Below are positions 1 to 9,194 of a DNA stretch of 35,256 bases, piece after piece; position 1 is the first letter of the stretch; each line of letters starts with the position of its first letter. The stretch is from Bacteroidaceae bacterium. Its GTDB lineage: Bacteria > Bacteroidota > Bacteroidia > Bacteroidales > Bacteroidaceae. Location of the stretch: assembly GCA_017552435.1 (NCBI GenBank), contig JAFZPZ010000084.1, forward strand, positions 1 through 35,256, written 5' to 3'. Under the pieces are notes generated by a model. The model saw only the letters and a list, made by a program, of their open reading frames with translations. It was not told where the DNA came from and did no database searches. A program made the position numbers and the translations under genes.

Positions 1-1
1 G

Positions 2-1153
2 CTGGAGAACAAGGTATATGCTACCGTCTATCTCAGCGACGGTGACAATATCCAGTACTGCCAGCATGCCATGGCGAAGATTTTCGAGCAGAGCGGACGC
101 GGCAAGATGGCAATGAACTGGACTATCAGTCCCGCCCTGGCGGATTTCTCGCCCATGATGCTGAACTACTATTACCGCAAGGCAACGACCAACGACTGCT
201 TCGTCAGCGGACCCTCTGGCATGGGCTATGCCATGCCGTTCAATGGGCTGGGCAGTGGCAGCGGCACATACTACACATCGTCAGGCCCTGTACTTACTCC
301 TTACATCAAACTAACCCAACGCTACATCGAGAAGGCAGGACTGCGAGTCATCACTATTTGGGACAATATCAGTACACCTCAACGCAAAGCCTTTGCCGAC
401 AACTGCCCTTACCTCTACGGACTTACCATCAACGACTATGAGAGGCAGAGTGGCAGACTACCCTACGCAGTACAGTCTGGCTGGCTGCCCATCGCACCTC
501 AGTACCCTTGCTATCGTGGCGACATAGACGGGATAACCGATTTCTTCAACCGCGACATCAAGAACTTCAAAGGCACTGCACCCATGTTCGTCACAGGACA
601 GGCTGAAGTCTGGAAACTAGGCCCCGACAAACTCATCGAACTAAAAGACAGACTCGAAGCACTCTCGCCAGGCAATGTGAATATCGTTCGTGCCGACCAC
701 TGGTTCAGCTACTACAGCGAGGCTCACCATTTGCCATTCAACATCACCCTGCTGCAGGATATGGAGATTACCTCCTCTCCGACCAAGACAAATGTGAAGT
801 TCGCAGCCGACGGGTCGCCATCACAGGGATATGTATGGACTTCCCAAACCGCCAACGAAACAGGATGGGTGAAGATGGACTTCAAGGAACCCTACCAGAT
901 TAGCCGTTACGTGGTGCGTCATGCCGAGGCAGGCGGTTCGGAACCAGAACTCAACAGCCGCGACTTCACAGTCGAGACCAGCCTCGACGGCGAGACATGG
1001 ACTACTGTTGGCACTCATGTCGGTAATACAGCCCCCGTGACCGATGTCAGCATCAGTCCTGTCGAGGCCCGGTACGTGCGGGTGACTGTCACCGACGGCG
1101 GCAGCGACGGCTTCGTCCGCATCGGCGACATTGAGGTTTACGGCGCTCATTAA
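2..1153 (+). CDS. GxGYxYP-family putative glycoside hydrolase with C-terminal F5/8 (discoidin) domain, 5' end missing
   Basis: The reading frame is already open at base 2 (visible start LENKVYATVYLSDGDNIQY), so the gene enters from outside the window; the first ATG at 71 is internal. About 383 residues are visible. The first ~245 carry the SDGDN motif and Trp/Tyr-rich pattern of the GxGYxYP family, a putative TIM-barrel glycosidase group of unproven activity. The last ~130 residues, from about ITSSPTKTN to IGDIEVYG, have the beta-sandwich pattern of an F5/8 type C carbohydrate-binding domain (WVKMDF, SRDFTVETSLDGETW, ARYVRVTV). It probably acts on a glycan outside the cytoplasm, but the signal peptide lies outside the window. 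The next gene follows after 53 bases without a recognisable promoter, so they may be co-transcribed. The family call is from pattern recognition; the substrate is unknown. Confidence 0.8.
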   Translation: MENKVYATVYLSDGDNIQYCQHAMAKIFEQSGRGKMAMNWTISPALADFSPMMLNYYYRKATTNDCFVSGPSGMGYAMPFNGLGSGSGTYYTSSGPVLTPYIKLTQRYIEKAGLRVITIWDNISTPQRKAFADNCPYLYGLTINDYERQSGRLPYAVQSGWLPIAPQYPCYRGDIDGITDFFNRDIKNFKGTAPMFVTGQAEVWKLGPDKLIELKDRLEALSPGNVNIVRADHWFSYYSEAHHLPFNITLLQDMEITSSPTKTNVKFAADGSPSQGYVWTSQTANETGWVKMDFKEPYQISRYVVRHAEAGGSEPELNSRDFTVETSLDGETWTTVGTHVGNTAPVTDVSISPVEARYVRVTVTDGGSDGFVRIGDIEVYGAH

Positions 1154-1206
1154 TCACAAACCGAGAATACCACCAGACAAATTATTTTCTTTCAATTCGA
1201 ATAACC

Positions 1207-2103
1207 ATGAGGAAATTTTTATTATTACCGTTCTTATCTTTAATTGCCCTTAGTGCAATTGCTCAGGATCGGGTGTCTCTCATCAGGGAGAAACTGATAA
1301 ACCGTGACAACAGCTCGGTTATTGTTGCTTCGCATCGTGGTGATTGGCGAAACTTTCCGGAAAACTCTCTCGAAGCTATTGACAATGCCATCAAGATGGG
1401 AGTTGATATTGTTGAATTGGATGTGCAGCGCACGAAGGACGGGCACCTTATCCTGATGCATGACCCGACGCTGAACCGGACTACAACGGGCAAAGGTGCT
1501 ATTGCTGATACTACGTTGGCCTATATCAAGACCTTGAAGCTGAGAAACGGTTGCGCCATCCGCACCATCCATGATGTGCCAACCCTGGAAGAGGCACTGT
1601 TGCGTGCCAAGGGTAAGGTGATGTTGAACCTGGATAAGGCAGACCGATACTTTGAGCAGGTCTATGAGTTGATGGAAAAGACAGGGACCACGAAGCAGAT
1701 TGTCATGAAGGGCACTTCTTCAGCAGAAAAAGTGAAGGAACTGTATGGCGACTATCTGAAGGATGTCATCTATATGCCCATAGTGAACCTGGATAACCAG
1801 AATGCAGAAGAGCAGATAGAACAATTTATCAGCGACATGCACCCTGTGGCTTTTGAGCTGTTGTATAAACTTGACTCTAATCCTCTGCCAAAGAAGCTGA
1901 AGGAGACGATCAAGGACCGTTCCCTTATATGGTATAACACGCTGTGGGACACTATGGCTGGCGGACATGATGATGATGCCTCGCTACAGGATTTCGATAA
2001 GGGTTATGGCTATCTGATAGATGTGCTGGGGTGCAGAATTATCCAGACGGATCGTCCGCAGTTCTTGCTGGATTATCTGCGTTCAAGGAATCTTCATGAT
2101 TAA
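1207..2103 (+). CDS. Secreted glycerophosphodiester phosphodiesterase family protein
   Basis: The 298-residue protein begins with a clear signal peptide (residues 1-20, cleavage after AIAQ). The GDPD TIM-barrel signature follows: HRG at 43-45, PENS at 51-54, ELD at 70-72 and HD at 85-86, supplying the catalytic histidines and the metal-binding acidic residues. Family members hydrolyse glycerophosphodiesters to glycerol-3-phosphate and an alcohol; a periplasmic or lipoprotein-like form would scavenge phospholipid head groups. Length is normal for the family. It sits 23 bases before the small membrane protein gene at 2127 in the same direction, suggesting an operon. A related activity on another phosphodiester cannot be excluded. 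Confidence 0.92.
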   Translation: MRKFLLLPFLSLIALSAIAQDRVSLIREKLINRDNSSVIVASHRGDWRNFPENSLEAIDNAIKMGVDIVELDVQRTKDGHLILMHDPTLNRTTTGKGAIADTTLAYIKTLKLRNGCAIRTIHDVPTLEEALLRAKGKVMLNLDKADRYFEQVYELMEKTGTTKQIVMKGTSSAEKVKELYGDYLKDVIYMPIVNLDNQNAEEQIEQFISDMHPVAFELLYKLDSNPLPKKLKETIKDRSLIWYNTLWDTMAGGHDDDASLQDFDKGYGYLIDVLGCRIIQTDRPQFLLDYLRSRNLHD

Positions 2104-2126
2104 AGGATCATAGCGTATATTCAGAT

Positions 2127-2390
2127 ATGTTGGAACACATTGCTGATTTTACGGCATGGCCGATATTAACAGGTATCTGTATTGGCTACATAGCCAACCG
2201 CATAATGAGCGGTGAAGGCAAAGGATGTTGCATGAACCTTATCGTGGGTATCATCGGAAGTTATGCAGGTACATTCATCAGTCACCTGCTGGATATAGAA
2301 CTGTTAGGCAAAGGCTATCTCACCAATTTCGTATTCTGTGTAGTTGGCGCAATAACAGTCTTGTGGATATGGAAAAAACTGTTTGATTGA
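2127..2390 (+). CDS. GlsB/YeaQ/YmgE-type small membrane protein
   Basis: An 87-residue protein with three hydrophobic stretches (about residues 9-24, 36-54 and 64-82) and Gly-rich turns (IGYIANRIMSGEGKG, IVGIIGSYAGTFI). This is the pattern of the transglycosylase-associated GlsB/YeaQ/YmgE stress-response family of inner-membrane proteins. Its biochemical role is unknown in general. It lies between the phosphodiesterase gene and the serine hydrolase gene; its TGA at 2388-2390 is 11 bases before the ATG I prefer for the next gene (2402), so translational coupling is plausible. Confidence 0.8.
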   Translation: MLEHIADFTAWPILTGICIGYIANRIMSGEGKGCCMNLIVGIIGSYAGTFISHLLDIELLGKGYLTNFVFCVVGAITVLWIWKKLFD

Positions 2391-2401
2391 AATTTTCATT
2401 T

Positions 2402-3661
2402 ATGCGTACATTATTAAAACTCCTCTCGCTGCTCATCTTTGCAGCTATTCCAGTTTTCTGCCAGGCACAGCTGCTGAAACACGTAAGCCCCGAGAAGGTT
2501 GGCATGGATTCGAAGCGACTGCTCAAAGCTGACTCGATTATTGAAGACGCCATCAGGCAGGGTGATATCCCTGGCGCCGTGCTGGCTGTGGTACGACACG
2601 GCAAAATGGCCTACCTGAAGGCCTACGGCAACCGCCAGGTGTGGCCCGTGGTGCGCCCCATGACCACAAACACCATCTTCGACATGGCCTCGTGTAGCAA
2701 GGCGATGTCAACGGCAATTTCTGCACTCATTCTTTGCGAAGAGGGGAAGTTTCGGATGCTTGATGCCGTGAGCCGCTACGTCCCGGGCTTCGAGGACTGG
2801 AAAGACGAGAAGGGCGAAACGACCACCATACGTATCCATCACCTGATGACACACACCTCCGGCTTGCCTGCATACTACTCTCCTGACCCCAAGGCTACAC
2901 CCAATCCCGATGCCTGCATCGAGCACATCTCACACATGAAGCGCGGCTTCGAACCTGGTAATGGCTTCCGTTATAGTTGTCTGAATTTCATCACCTTGCA
3001 ACGTATCGTCGAGAAGACCAGCGGTATGTCGCTACGCGACTTCTCGCGCAGCCGTATCTTCGCACCGCTGGGTATGAACCACACCGACTACATTCCCTGC
3101 GCCCCCGATGCAGATGGGGTTTGGCACAATACCGATGTGCCTTGCTGGGCTGCCTTGATGCCCCAGGGCGAGGACTGGCGTAGCATCGTCGCTCCAACCA
3201 CCAAGCAGACAGCTGACAGCGTGCTCTGCGGTATGGTGCACGACCCGCTGGCTCGCATCATGAATGGCGGCATCAGCGGCAACGCCGGACTCTTCAGCTC
3301 TGCCGAAGATATTGCCATCCTGTGTGCCATGCTCCAGAATGAAGGTACATGGAACGGCAAGCGCATCATGAGCAAACAGACAGCTCGCCTGCTACGAACG
3401 GTTCCCAGTTTCGCCGAGGCCTACGGACGTACCTACGGCTGGGATTGCTACAGCGCATACGCTTCGTGCAACGGTGATATTTTCTCCCGACAGACCTACT
3501 GCCACACGGGCTTCACGGGAACGGGCATCGTCATAGACCCCGAACTGGATTGCAGCGTCATCCTGCTCACGAATTCTGTTCACCCCGACGAGGGCGGAGC
3601 CACAGTCCGTTTGCGCTCAGTGGTAAGCAACGCGGTGGCGTCAAGTATTACAGACCGGTAA
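2402..3661 (+). CDS. Secreted beta-lactamase-family serine hydrolase
   Basis: I place the start at ATG 2402, giving 419 residues that begin directly with a signal peptide (MRTLLKLLSL..., cleavage near QAQ at 21-23); a TTG at 2387 would only add five residues that overlap the upstream stop. The penicillin-binding/class C fold signature is present: SCSK at 97-100 (nucleophile Ser97 and Lys100), a Tyr motif at 191-193 that reads YSC rather than the usual YxN, and HTG at 368-370 in place of KTG. GISGNAGLFSSAEDIA near 289-304 is also typical. Likely a periplasmic esterase, D-aminopeptidase or peptidoglycan-directed enzyme rather than an antibiotic-resistance enzyme. The gene ends tail to tail with the GH89 gene, 21 bases apart. 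Confidence 0.9.
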   Translation: MRTLLKLLSLLIFAAIPVFCQAQLLKHVSPEKVGMDSKRLLKADSIIEDAIRQGDIPGAVLAVVRHGKMAYLKAYGNRQVWPVVRPMTTNTIFDMASCSKAMSTAISALILCEEGKFRMLDAVSRYVPGFEDWKDEKGETTTIRIHHLMTHTSGLPAYYSPDPKATPNPDACIEHISHMKRGFEPGNGFRYSCLNFITLQRIVEKTSGMSLRDFSRSRIFAPLGMNHTDYIPCAPDADGVWHNTDVPCWAALMPQGEDWRSIVAPTTKQTADSVLCGMVHDPLARIMNGGISGNAGLFSSAEDIAILCAMLQNEGTWNGKRIMSKQTARLLRTVPSFAEAYGRTYGWDCYSAYASCNGDIFSRQTYCHTGFTGTGIVIDPELDCSVILLTNSVHPDEGGATVRLRSVVSNAVASSITDR

Positions 3662-3682
3662 ACTCGAGAACGATTCAGCTTC

Positions 3683-5842
3683 TCACTTCCAGTGTGCCCA
3701 TTTGGTTTCGAAATCCCAGATTTCGGCATCCAGCTTCAGGGCACGCTCGCATTCCTCCTTTGTCTTGCCGTTGGGAACACGTGGGCCTCTGAGGTTGACG
3801 AAGGGTTCGCCAGCATCGTAGGCTGCCAGAACGGCATCGAAGAACATTTTCCAGCGTACCTTGTAGAAGGTCTCTACCAGTCCGTCCCAGTCGCGGTTTG
3901 CATAGTCGGCAAGGTGATAGGTGTCGCCCCAGACGGTGATGATGGTGCGGGCGTTCATCTCGAAATAGTCCTTCTCTTCATCGGTTGTGCCCCATGCACG
4001 GGCATCGCGAATCCAGTCGTTGAGCGAGAACTCAGGGCATTTCCTAAGCTCCGCAACCATCTTGTCGCACATCCCCAGAAACTCCTGCGAAGCTGCTACC
4101 ATGCCGTCTCTGTCGCCAGCCTTATAGGCATCTGAGAAGCGTTTCCTGACGGCCAGAGCCCTGTTGCGGATGGACTGACGACGCGTGTTGGCGAGGTCGA
4201 ATTTGAGATAGTTGGATTTGCCCTCAACTTTCTCCAAGATAGCGAGTGCCTCGTCCAGATTGTTGATGTCGTAGCCCTTGCGAAGCTCTGTGGTCCAGTT
4301 CCATTCGCCCTCCAAATTGGGGTGAGCATTGATGATGCCGGCCGCGCCTGTGCTGGTGTGAGTGGTGCAGACCTTATCGACCATCGTGTGCCAGAATGCC
4401 CTGTAGTTTGCATCTACGCGACCAAGATGGCGGTCGGCAATGTTGTCGATATACTGGTCGAAATCAACACCTGTGTCCCAAGCTTGGGCCAGCATGTGCT
4501 CATAAACGGGCTCGTTGAGACCGAAACCTTCCAGTGTGGAGCCGATGCCAACGAATTCTGCTCCGCCTTCGGCCTTGGTGCCTGCAATCAGCTTGGCGTT
4601 GTGTTTGTAGTCGCCCTCTATCTCCGTCATGCCTCCGAAGTTGCCCAGGTAGCACCAGATGAATTGGTGACCATAGAAATGTTCGGTCATTCGCCATATC
4701 TCGGTATAGTCGCACTCGTAGTCGAGCATAATCATCTTGCCCTTGGGAACGGCAGAGAGGTAGGCCTTGATGCGCTCGGGTGTCCAGGCTCTCTTGTTGC
4801 TGATGAAGAGCCAGGCCATCTGAAGCCAGACGGCTTCGGGGTCAACACTCGACAGGGATTCATAGACACCAGCAGAAATCTTGGCCAGCGAATCGGGCTC
4901 CCATGATGGGGGCGACACCTCGTTGAAGAGGTCCACACCATAGATATGGTTGGTGCCGTACATCTTGGTCTGCTCCTCGAGGAAATCTTTCTGGATGCGG
5001 GCAAAGATGGGGTCGGAGGGATTCAGGTAGGTGCAGCGGTATTTCTCGTCGAAGTTGCACCAGCGGTTCACCTTCGAGGTCCTGATGCCAGGCTGTGTCT
5101 GTTCCAGGTCGGCAGGAATATGTCCGGCAAAGGCTGGGAGAACTGGTGTCATGTTCAGTTCGCGCTCGCGCTTCAGGATTTGCTTCTGCAGCTCGGCTTG
5201 TCCGTCGATCCAACTCTGTGGCAGCGGTCCCTGCCAGCGGTCGATGTTGATCATGCGTTGCCAGGGCAGATGGGCAGGACCGGTATAGTAGGCGCGGATC
5301 TGCTCGTCGGTCATACCGTACTTACGCCACACCTTCTGCCAGACGGCTTCCTGACCCGTGATGGCAAGCGGCATGTTCACGCCGTTCAGCGCCATCCAGT
5401 CGATGAAATGCTCCCATTGCGGCCATTTCCACCAGGGCATGGTGTAGCCGAAGGTGCAGTAGTTGAGGAAGAAGCGGATAGGCATCTCCACCTTGCCCGT
5501 TACCTTCTCGGGAACCTTCGGCATTGTTTTTGGCAGCTCCACGGGATTGAAGTCATACCAGCTGACATTCGCCAGGCAATACTGCTGGATGTAGCGGTTC
5601 AGTCCTACTGCCATGGAGTTGGCGTTGTTCCCTCGGATGAGGACTTTCTTGCCCTTCTGTAGCAGTTCGTAGGAATCTGTCGTTGCGTTGGTCTGTTCAA
5701 AGACAACGGCTTTGGCTCTGCTGCCCATCACTCTCTGGGCCAGTGCCTCAGCAGCCTGCTCGTCGGCAGTTTTGAACGACATCATAGCCAATGAAACTAC
5801 TAAAAGCAGGACTGATTTGAAGATTTGTTTGTGTGTTATCAT
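3683..5842 (-). CDS. Alpha-N-acetylglucosaminidase (GH89)
   Basis: A 719-residue protein matching the NAGLU family across its length: an N-terminal domain, then a catalytic barrel with WWKWPQWEHFIDWMALNGVNMPLA, LPAFAGHIP and DLFNE. By comparison with human NAGLU (Glu316, Glu446), the catalytic acids should be Glu308 in DLFNE and Glu438 in GIGSTLEG. It removes terminal alpha-linked GlcNAc, as found on gastric mucin-type O-glycans and heparan sulfate. The start is ATG 5842, which begins a signal peptide (MITHKQIFKSVLLLVVSLAM); an upstream in-frame ATG at 5896 lies upstream of the promoter -7 box at 5870-5877 and is rejected. Monocistronic here; no sugar transporter is nearby. Confidence 0.95.
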   Translation of the reverse strand: MITHKQIFKSVLLLVVSLAMMSFKTADEQAAEALAQRVMGSRAKAVVFEQTNATTDSYELLQKGKKVLIRGNNANSMAVGLNRYIQQYCLANVSWYDFNPVELPKTMPKVPEKVTGKVEMPIRFFLNYCTFGYTMPWWKWPQWEHFIDWMALNGVNMPLAITGQEAVWQKVWRKYGMTDEQIRAYYTGPAHLPWQRMINIDRWQGPLPQSWIDGQAELQKQILKRERELNMTPVLPAFAGHIPADLEQTQPGIRTSKVNRWCNFDEKYRCTYLNPSDPIFARIQKDFLEEQTKMYGTNHIYGVDLFNEVSPPSWEPDSLAKISAGVYESLSSVDPEAVWLQMAWLFISNKRAWTPERIKAYLSAVPKGKMIMLDYECDYTEIWRMTEHFYGHQFIWCYLGNFGGMTEIEGDYKHNAKLIAGTKAEGGAEFVGIGSTLEGFGLNEPVYEHMLAQAWDTGVDFDQYIDNIADRHLGRVDANYRAFWHTMVDKVCTTHTSTGAAGIINAHPNLEGEWNWTTELRKGYDINNLDEALAILEKVEGKSNYLKFDLANTRRQSIRNRALAVRKRFSDAYKAGDRDGMVAASQEFLGMCDKMVAELRKCPEFSLNDWIRDARAWGTTDEEKDYFEMNARTIITVWGDTYHLADYANRDWDGLVETFYKVRWKMFFDAVLAAYDAGEPFVNLRGPRVPNGKTKEECERALKLDAEIWDFETKWAHWK

Positions 5843-5867
5843 AGCGATATGTTTATGGTAATTTTCT

Positions 5868-5877
5868 TGCAAAGATA
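5868..5877 (-). promoter_or_regulatory. Bacteroidetes -7 promoter element for the GH89 gene
   Basis: On the minus strand the sequence reads TATCTTTGCA, matching the Bacteroidetes TAnnTTTG -7 box, 25 bases before the ATG at 5842. No convincing -33 TTTG is seen at the right spacing. Confidence 0.6.
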
Positions 5878-6012
5878 CACATTTCCTCATGAACATTCAT
5901 TATCCTGCAACACTTTTTTCAAAGAATCTGCTGTTTTCTCTCACTCCTCCTATTGATATTCTATAGCAGAATGTACTCTTGCTCGTAAATAAAAAGAAAA
6001 ATATGTTTTCCT

Positions 6013-6043
6013 TTTGTATTTCGCTCGCTTATTTGTACCTTTG
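6013..6043 (+). promoter_or_regulatory. Bacteroidetes promoter for slyD-like/aroC operon
   Basis: TTTG at 6013-6016, 19 bases, then TACCTTTG at 6036-6043: a textbook -33/-7 pair of the Bacteroidetes primary sigma factor. Transcription should start near 6050, which excludes the upstream in-frame ATG at 6014 as a start for the next gene. Confidence 0.8.
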
Positions 6044-6073
6044 CACATAATTTTAAATAAATGCGGCATAATT

Positions 6074-6655
6074 ATGGCTACAGAGAACCCAAACAGGTAC
6101 ATTGCAGTAACATACAAGCTCTACACGAGCGCTCCTGGTGAAACTCCCGAACTGGCAGAAGAGACAGCCGAAGGCGACCCCTTTGTTTTCGTCAGCGCCT
6201 TGGGTATGACGCTCGATGCCTTCGAGGAGCGGATTGTTCCCCTGAGGGTTGGCGATACGTTCGATTTCACTCTTCCTCCTAGCGATGCTTATGGCGACTA
6301 TGAGACATCTGGCAAGCAGTTGGTACCCCGCAATATCTTCGAAATCAACGGCAAACTGGATACACGCTTCATCTACGAAGGTGCAGTTGTACCTCTGGCC
6401 AGTCCTGACGGAGCTCGCTTCAACGGTACTATCGTCGAGATTGGTGAGGAGAAGATTACTGTCGATTTGAACCATCCCTTAGCGGGCAAGAGTCTGAACT
6501 TTGTAGGGACAGTCGTTGAAAGTCGCGAGGCCACGAACGAAGAGGTTCGCGATGCCCTGAATCAGATAACTGGTTGTGGTGGCGGCTGTGGCGGTTGCAG
6601 TGGTGGCAGTTGTGACGGTTGTGGTAAAGGCAACGGCTGTGGTGGCTGCAAATGA
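6074..6655 (+). CDS. SlyD-like FKBP-type peptidyl-prolyl isomerase with Cys/Gly metal-binding tail
   Basis: Start ATG 6074 gives 193 residues. The order is SlyD-like: a split FKBP domain, an inserted IF flap (about residues 75-120), a return to FKBP (LNHPLAGKSLNFVGTVV, about 131-147), then a 26-residue C-terminal tail made almost only of Gly and seven Cys (from CGGGCGGC). Such tails in SlyD bind nickel, zinc or other soft metals. SlyD proteins combine prolyl isomerase and chaperone activity in the cytoplasm and assist metalloenzyme maturation. aroC starts 21 bases downstream, so the two are probably co-transcribed from the promoter at 6013-6043; the functional reason is not obvious. Confidence 0.9.
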   Translation: MATENPNRYIAVTYKLYTSAPGETPELAEETAEGDPFVFVSALGMTLDAFEERIVPLRVGDTFDFTLPPSDAYGDYETSGKQLVPRNIFEINGKLDTRFIYEGAVVPLASPDGARFNGTIVEIGEEKITVDLNHPLAGKSLNFVGTVVESREATNEEVRDALNQITGCGGGCGGCSGGSCDGCGKGNGCGGCK

Positions 6656-6676
6656 CCTCATAATTTTTAATTTTCT

Positions 6677-7759
6677 ATGAATTCCATCGGAGCTCTTTTC
6701 CGCCTTACATCTTTTGGCGAGAGTCACGGCGCTGCTATAGGCGGTGTTATTGACGGTATGCCGGCTGGCATCGAGGTTGATATGGCCTTTATCCAGAATG
6801 AACTGGCTCGCCGCAAACCTGGGCAGAGCAATCTTACTACTGCTCGAAAAGAAGAGGACGAGGTGGAACTGCTCAGCGGCATCTTCGAGGGTAAGACAAC
6901 TGGCTGCCCCATCGGTTTCCTTGTTCGAAACACCAACCAGCATAGCGAGGATTACGAGAATATGCGGGGGGTGTACCGTCCCTCTCATGCCGACTTTACC
7001 TACAAGCAGAAGTATGGCATTCGCGACCATCGCGGCGGCGGACGCAGCTCGGCCCGCGAAACTATCAGCCGCGTTGTGGGCGGTGCCTTTGCAAAACTCG
7101 TCTTACGACAGCTCGGCATCAGCATACAGGCCTATACGCAGCAGGTGGGAAACATCGTTCTACCGGGTTCCTATCTCGACTATGACTTGGCAAAGGCAGA
7201 AGAAAATGCCGTGCGTTGCCCAGATGAGAAAGTAGCAGAGAAGATGTCGCAACTCATTATGGAGGTGAAGGCAGAGGGTGACACCGTGGGTGGTGTGATT
7301 GCCTGTGTCATAAGGAATTGCCCTGTTGGCCTTGGCGAACCCGTATTTGACAAATTACATGCTCGTTTGGGGGCTGCTATGCTCAGCATTAATGCCGTGA
7401 AAGGCTTTGAATACGGGCTTGGATTTGCTGGGGCAAGCGGTCGGGGTAGCGAGCAGAACGATATCTTTGAACCTGACGGCAAAGGCGGCATTACGACTCG
7501 CACCAACAATAGCGGCGGTATTCAGGGCGGCATTTCCAACGGACAAGACATCTACTTCCGTGTCGCTTTCAAGCCCGTTGCTACATTGCTCAAGGAACAG
7601 GAAACAGTTGACAATCAGTGCAATGCGACAAAGTTGACTGCAAGAGGCCGTCATGATGCCTGTGTTTTGCCGAGAGCCGTTCCTGTGGTGGAGGCAATGG
7701 CGGCCATCACGATTCTTGATGCCTATTTACTCAATAAATCTACCCAGATGGGTAGGTGA
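6677..7759 (+). CDS. aroC: Chorismate synthase
   Basis: A full-length 360-residue chorismate synthase, which converts 5-enolpyruvylshikimate-3-phosphate to chorismate using reduced FMN, the last step of the shikimate pathway. Family signatures are complete: SFGESHG at 12-18, [11 protein letters not shown] starting near 119, and [18 protein letters not shown] near 324, where most homologues have GRHDPC. It acts in the cytoplasm. It follows the SlyD-like gene by 21 bases and its last 37 bases overlap the end of the oppositely oriented EEP gene. A short AT-rich word (TAATTTTTAATTTTCT) directly precedes the ATG. Confidence 0.97.
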   Translation: MNSIGALFRLTSFGESHGAAIGGVIDGMPAGIEVDMAFIQNELARRKPGQSNLTTARKEEDEVELLSGIFEGKTTGCPIGFLVRNTNQHSEDYENMRGVYRPSHADFTYKQKYGIRDHRGGGRSSARETISRVVGGAFAKLVLRQLGISIQAYTQQVGNIVLPGSYLDYDLAKAEENAVRCPDEKVAEKMSQLIMEVKAEGDTVGGVIACVIRNCPVGLGEPVFDKLHARLGAAMLSINAVKGFEYGLGFAGASGRGSEQNDIFEPDGKGGITTRTNNSGGIQGGISNGQDIYFRVAFKPVATLLKEQETVDNQCNATKLTARGRHDACVLPRAVPVVEAMAAITILDAYLLNKSTQMGR

Positions 7760-8667
7760 TCACTGAATCCTCCCTTATAGACGGGGCCTTGATAGGTGCG
7801 CCAAGGCGTACCATTTTCTGTTACCAGAAACGGAAGACGTCCGACTGTTGCACGGCTCTCGGTAAAGTGGTGCAAACGCTGGCTGACTAGAATATGATCG
7901 AGAAAACCCCACAGCCGCCGGAAGTAATAAGTGCCTTGAGCGCGACGTAGTTCTTTGCGGCTTTGCGGTATGAGGGATATCATGTGTTTTTCGATATTGC
8001 GGAAGATTTTATCGTTCGGTTCGGCATTAAAGTCTCCCATTAATAATACGTATTTATCATGCATGTTATCAATAAGATGACATAGTGTTTCTACTGCGAT
8101 ACGTCGATGTGCTTCGCCCTTTCTGCCACTTCCTGCCCGACTAGGCAGATGAACCATAACGAGATGCAATGTGTCGGGCAAGGAGGCACAAAGCCCCCAG
8201 ACATGTAGAATGTCGCGTGTGGGGCGAAAGCCGTGTTCTGCCGAAGGGATGTGTATTGCTTCGTGTCCATATGGACGGAACTGTAGCGAGTCGTAAAGCA
8301 TCGCCACGTCCACACCTCTTATGTCCGGTCCTTCTTCGTGTATATAGGCATAATGAGCAATGCGCAGCGGGCTGCGTCGGGTCAGGTCGCGAAGACAAGA
8401 GTCATTCTCCACTTCGCACATACCAATCACCATCGGCCAGGTGTCCTCGCCAGCTATTGCAGCAATGGTTCGCGACAGATTATCGAGTTTCTTCCAATAG
8501 CGTCCTGGAGTCCAATGATGGTCGCCTTCCGGCAAGAATTCATAATCTTCCTTGAGCGAGTCATGCTGGCAATCGAAAAGGTTTTCCACATTCCACCATA
8601 CGATTCTCTGCGCCCAGGAATTGGCGCAGAAACAAAGCAGAATATATAACCCAATCAAACGATACAT
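7723..8667 (-). CDS. Secreted endonuclease/exonuclease/phosphatase (EEP) family hydrolase
   Basis: The 314-residue protein has a signal peptide (residues 1-19, ...CANSWAQ) followed by the EEP fold: WWNVENLFD at 24-32, the metal-binding CEVEN at 84-88, GDFNAEPND at 211-219 and a C-terminal SDHLPIWV with the catalytic Asp-His pair. The family cleaves phosphodiesters or phosphomonoesters in nucleic acids, inositol phosphates or lipids; a secreted form here could be a nuclease or phosphatase. It is the last gene of the leftward group with the metallopeptidase and GHL10 genes, 14 bases after the metallopeptidase stop. The region upstream of its ATG is the word GAATGAAGAGTGAAGAAT (8666-8683), also found at 19322. 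Confidence 0.9.
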   Translation of the reverse strand: MYRLIGLYILLCFCANSWAQRIVWWNVENLFDCQHDSLKEDYEFLPEGDHHWTPGRYWKKLDNLSRTIAAIAGEDTWPMVIGMCEVENDSCLRDLTRRSPLRIAHYAYIHEEGPDIRGVDVAMLYDSLQFRPYGHEAIHIPSAEHGFRPTRDILHVWGLCASLPDTLHLVMVHLPSRAGSGRKGEAHRRIAVETLCHLIDNMHDKYVLLMGDFNAEPNDKIFRNIEKHMISLIPQSRKELRRAQGTYYFRRLWGFLDHILVSQRLHHFTESRATVGRLPFLVTENGTPWRTYQGPVYKGGFSDHLPIWVDLLSK

Positions 8668-8683
8668 TCTTCACTCTTCATTC
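8666..8683 (-). repeat. Dispersed AT-rich word GAATGAAGAGTGAAGAAT (copy 1)
   Basis: On the minus strand this 18-mer is identical to plus-strand 19322-19339. Here it spans the end of the metallopeptidase gene (TGA at 8682-8684) and the start of the EEP gene (ATG at 8665-8667). Related words are at 18724-18737 and 24857-24870. Confidence 0.7.
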
Positions 8684-9194
8684 ATAAAAACGAAGTCCTG
8701 TAATGCCTCATTTCTTTTCGCAATGCATGGGAATTTCCACCGCAGACTTTGTCGAGCTGTGCCCAGAAACGTGGGCTGTGGTTCATTTCGATAAGGTGCG
8801 TCAGTTCATGCTGCATGACGTAATCCTGCAAATGTCTCGGCAGGAGTATCAGGTATAGCGAAAGATTGATATTGCCTTTTGAACTGCAACTGCCCCAGCG
8901 TCCTTTTGCAGAGGACACTCTTACATTATTGACGCTAAGACCTCGCTGTGTGGCCATACTGAGCAATCGCGGCACCAGCCTTTCTTTGACGCGTTTTCGG
9001 GCAAAAATTATCAGCGTTTTCGTAATCCATTCCTGCGCCCCCAATTCCGCCAATAATTCTCGGGAGCGATAATAACAGACAATGCCGCCTTCATCCATCT
9101 CTGCGGTTACATAGGGTACTTCCTTTTGTTGGAAAGTCAGGTGGAAGTCTTCGGCATCGATGCGCGTCTCAGGAGTATAATACAAACGAAACAA
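8682..9194 (-). CDS. YgjP/SprT-like zinc metallopeptidase (DUF45/M48-like), 5' end possibly frameshifted
   Basis: The open frame encodes 170 residues ending in a DUF45/YgjP-type metallopeptidase domain: SSAKGRWGSCSSKGNINLS followed by the zinc site HELTHLIEMNH, with HExxH and a third His six residues on. In this frame only a TTG (9194) is available as start, and a TGA lies a few codons upstream. In another frame, an ATG at 9256, only 7 bases after the GHL10 stop, opens a protein-like segment (MYNVRWTPALPPEHLK...) that reaches the same point; joining the two requires one extra base or a -1 shift near 9195-9203. The gene may therefore be a 191-residue protein with a 1-base lesion or frameshift. 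Function: probable metal-dependent peptidase; substrate unknown. Confidence 0.8.
   Translation of the reverse strand: MFRLYYTPETRIDAEDFHLTFQQKEVPYVTAEMDEGGIVCYYRSRELLAELGAQEWITKTLIIFARKRVKERLVPRLLSMATQRGLSVNNVRVSSAKGRWGSCSSKGNINLSLYLILLPRHLQDYVMQHELTHLIEMNHSPRFWAQLDKVCGGNSHALRKEMRHYRTSFL

Noticed and set aside
2387-2401. TTG start for the serine hydrolase
   Set aside because: ATG 2402 gives a cleaner signal peptide and avoids overlap with the upstream stop.
4946-5662. Plus-strand open frame of 238 codons within the GH89 gene
   Set aside because: Antisense to conserved GH89 catalytic sequence; no independent evidence of coding.
7723-7759. Overlap of the ends of aroC and the EEP gene as a regulatory feature
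   Set aside because: Short tail-to-tail overlaps are common and both C-termini look normal; nothing suggests a special function.
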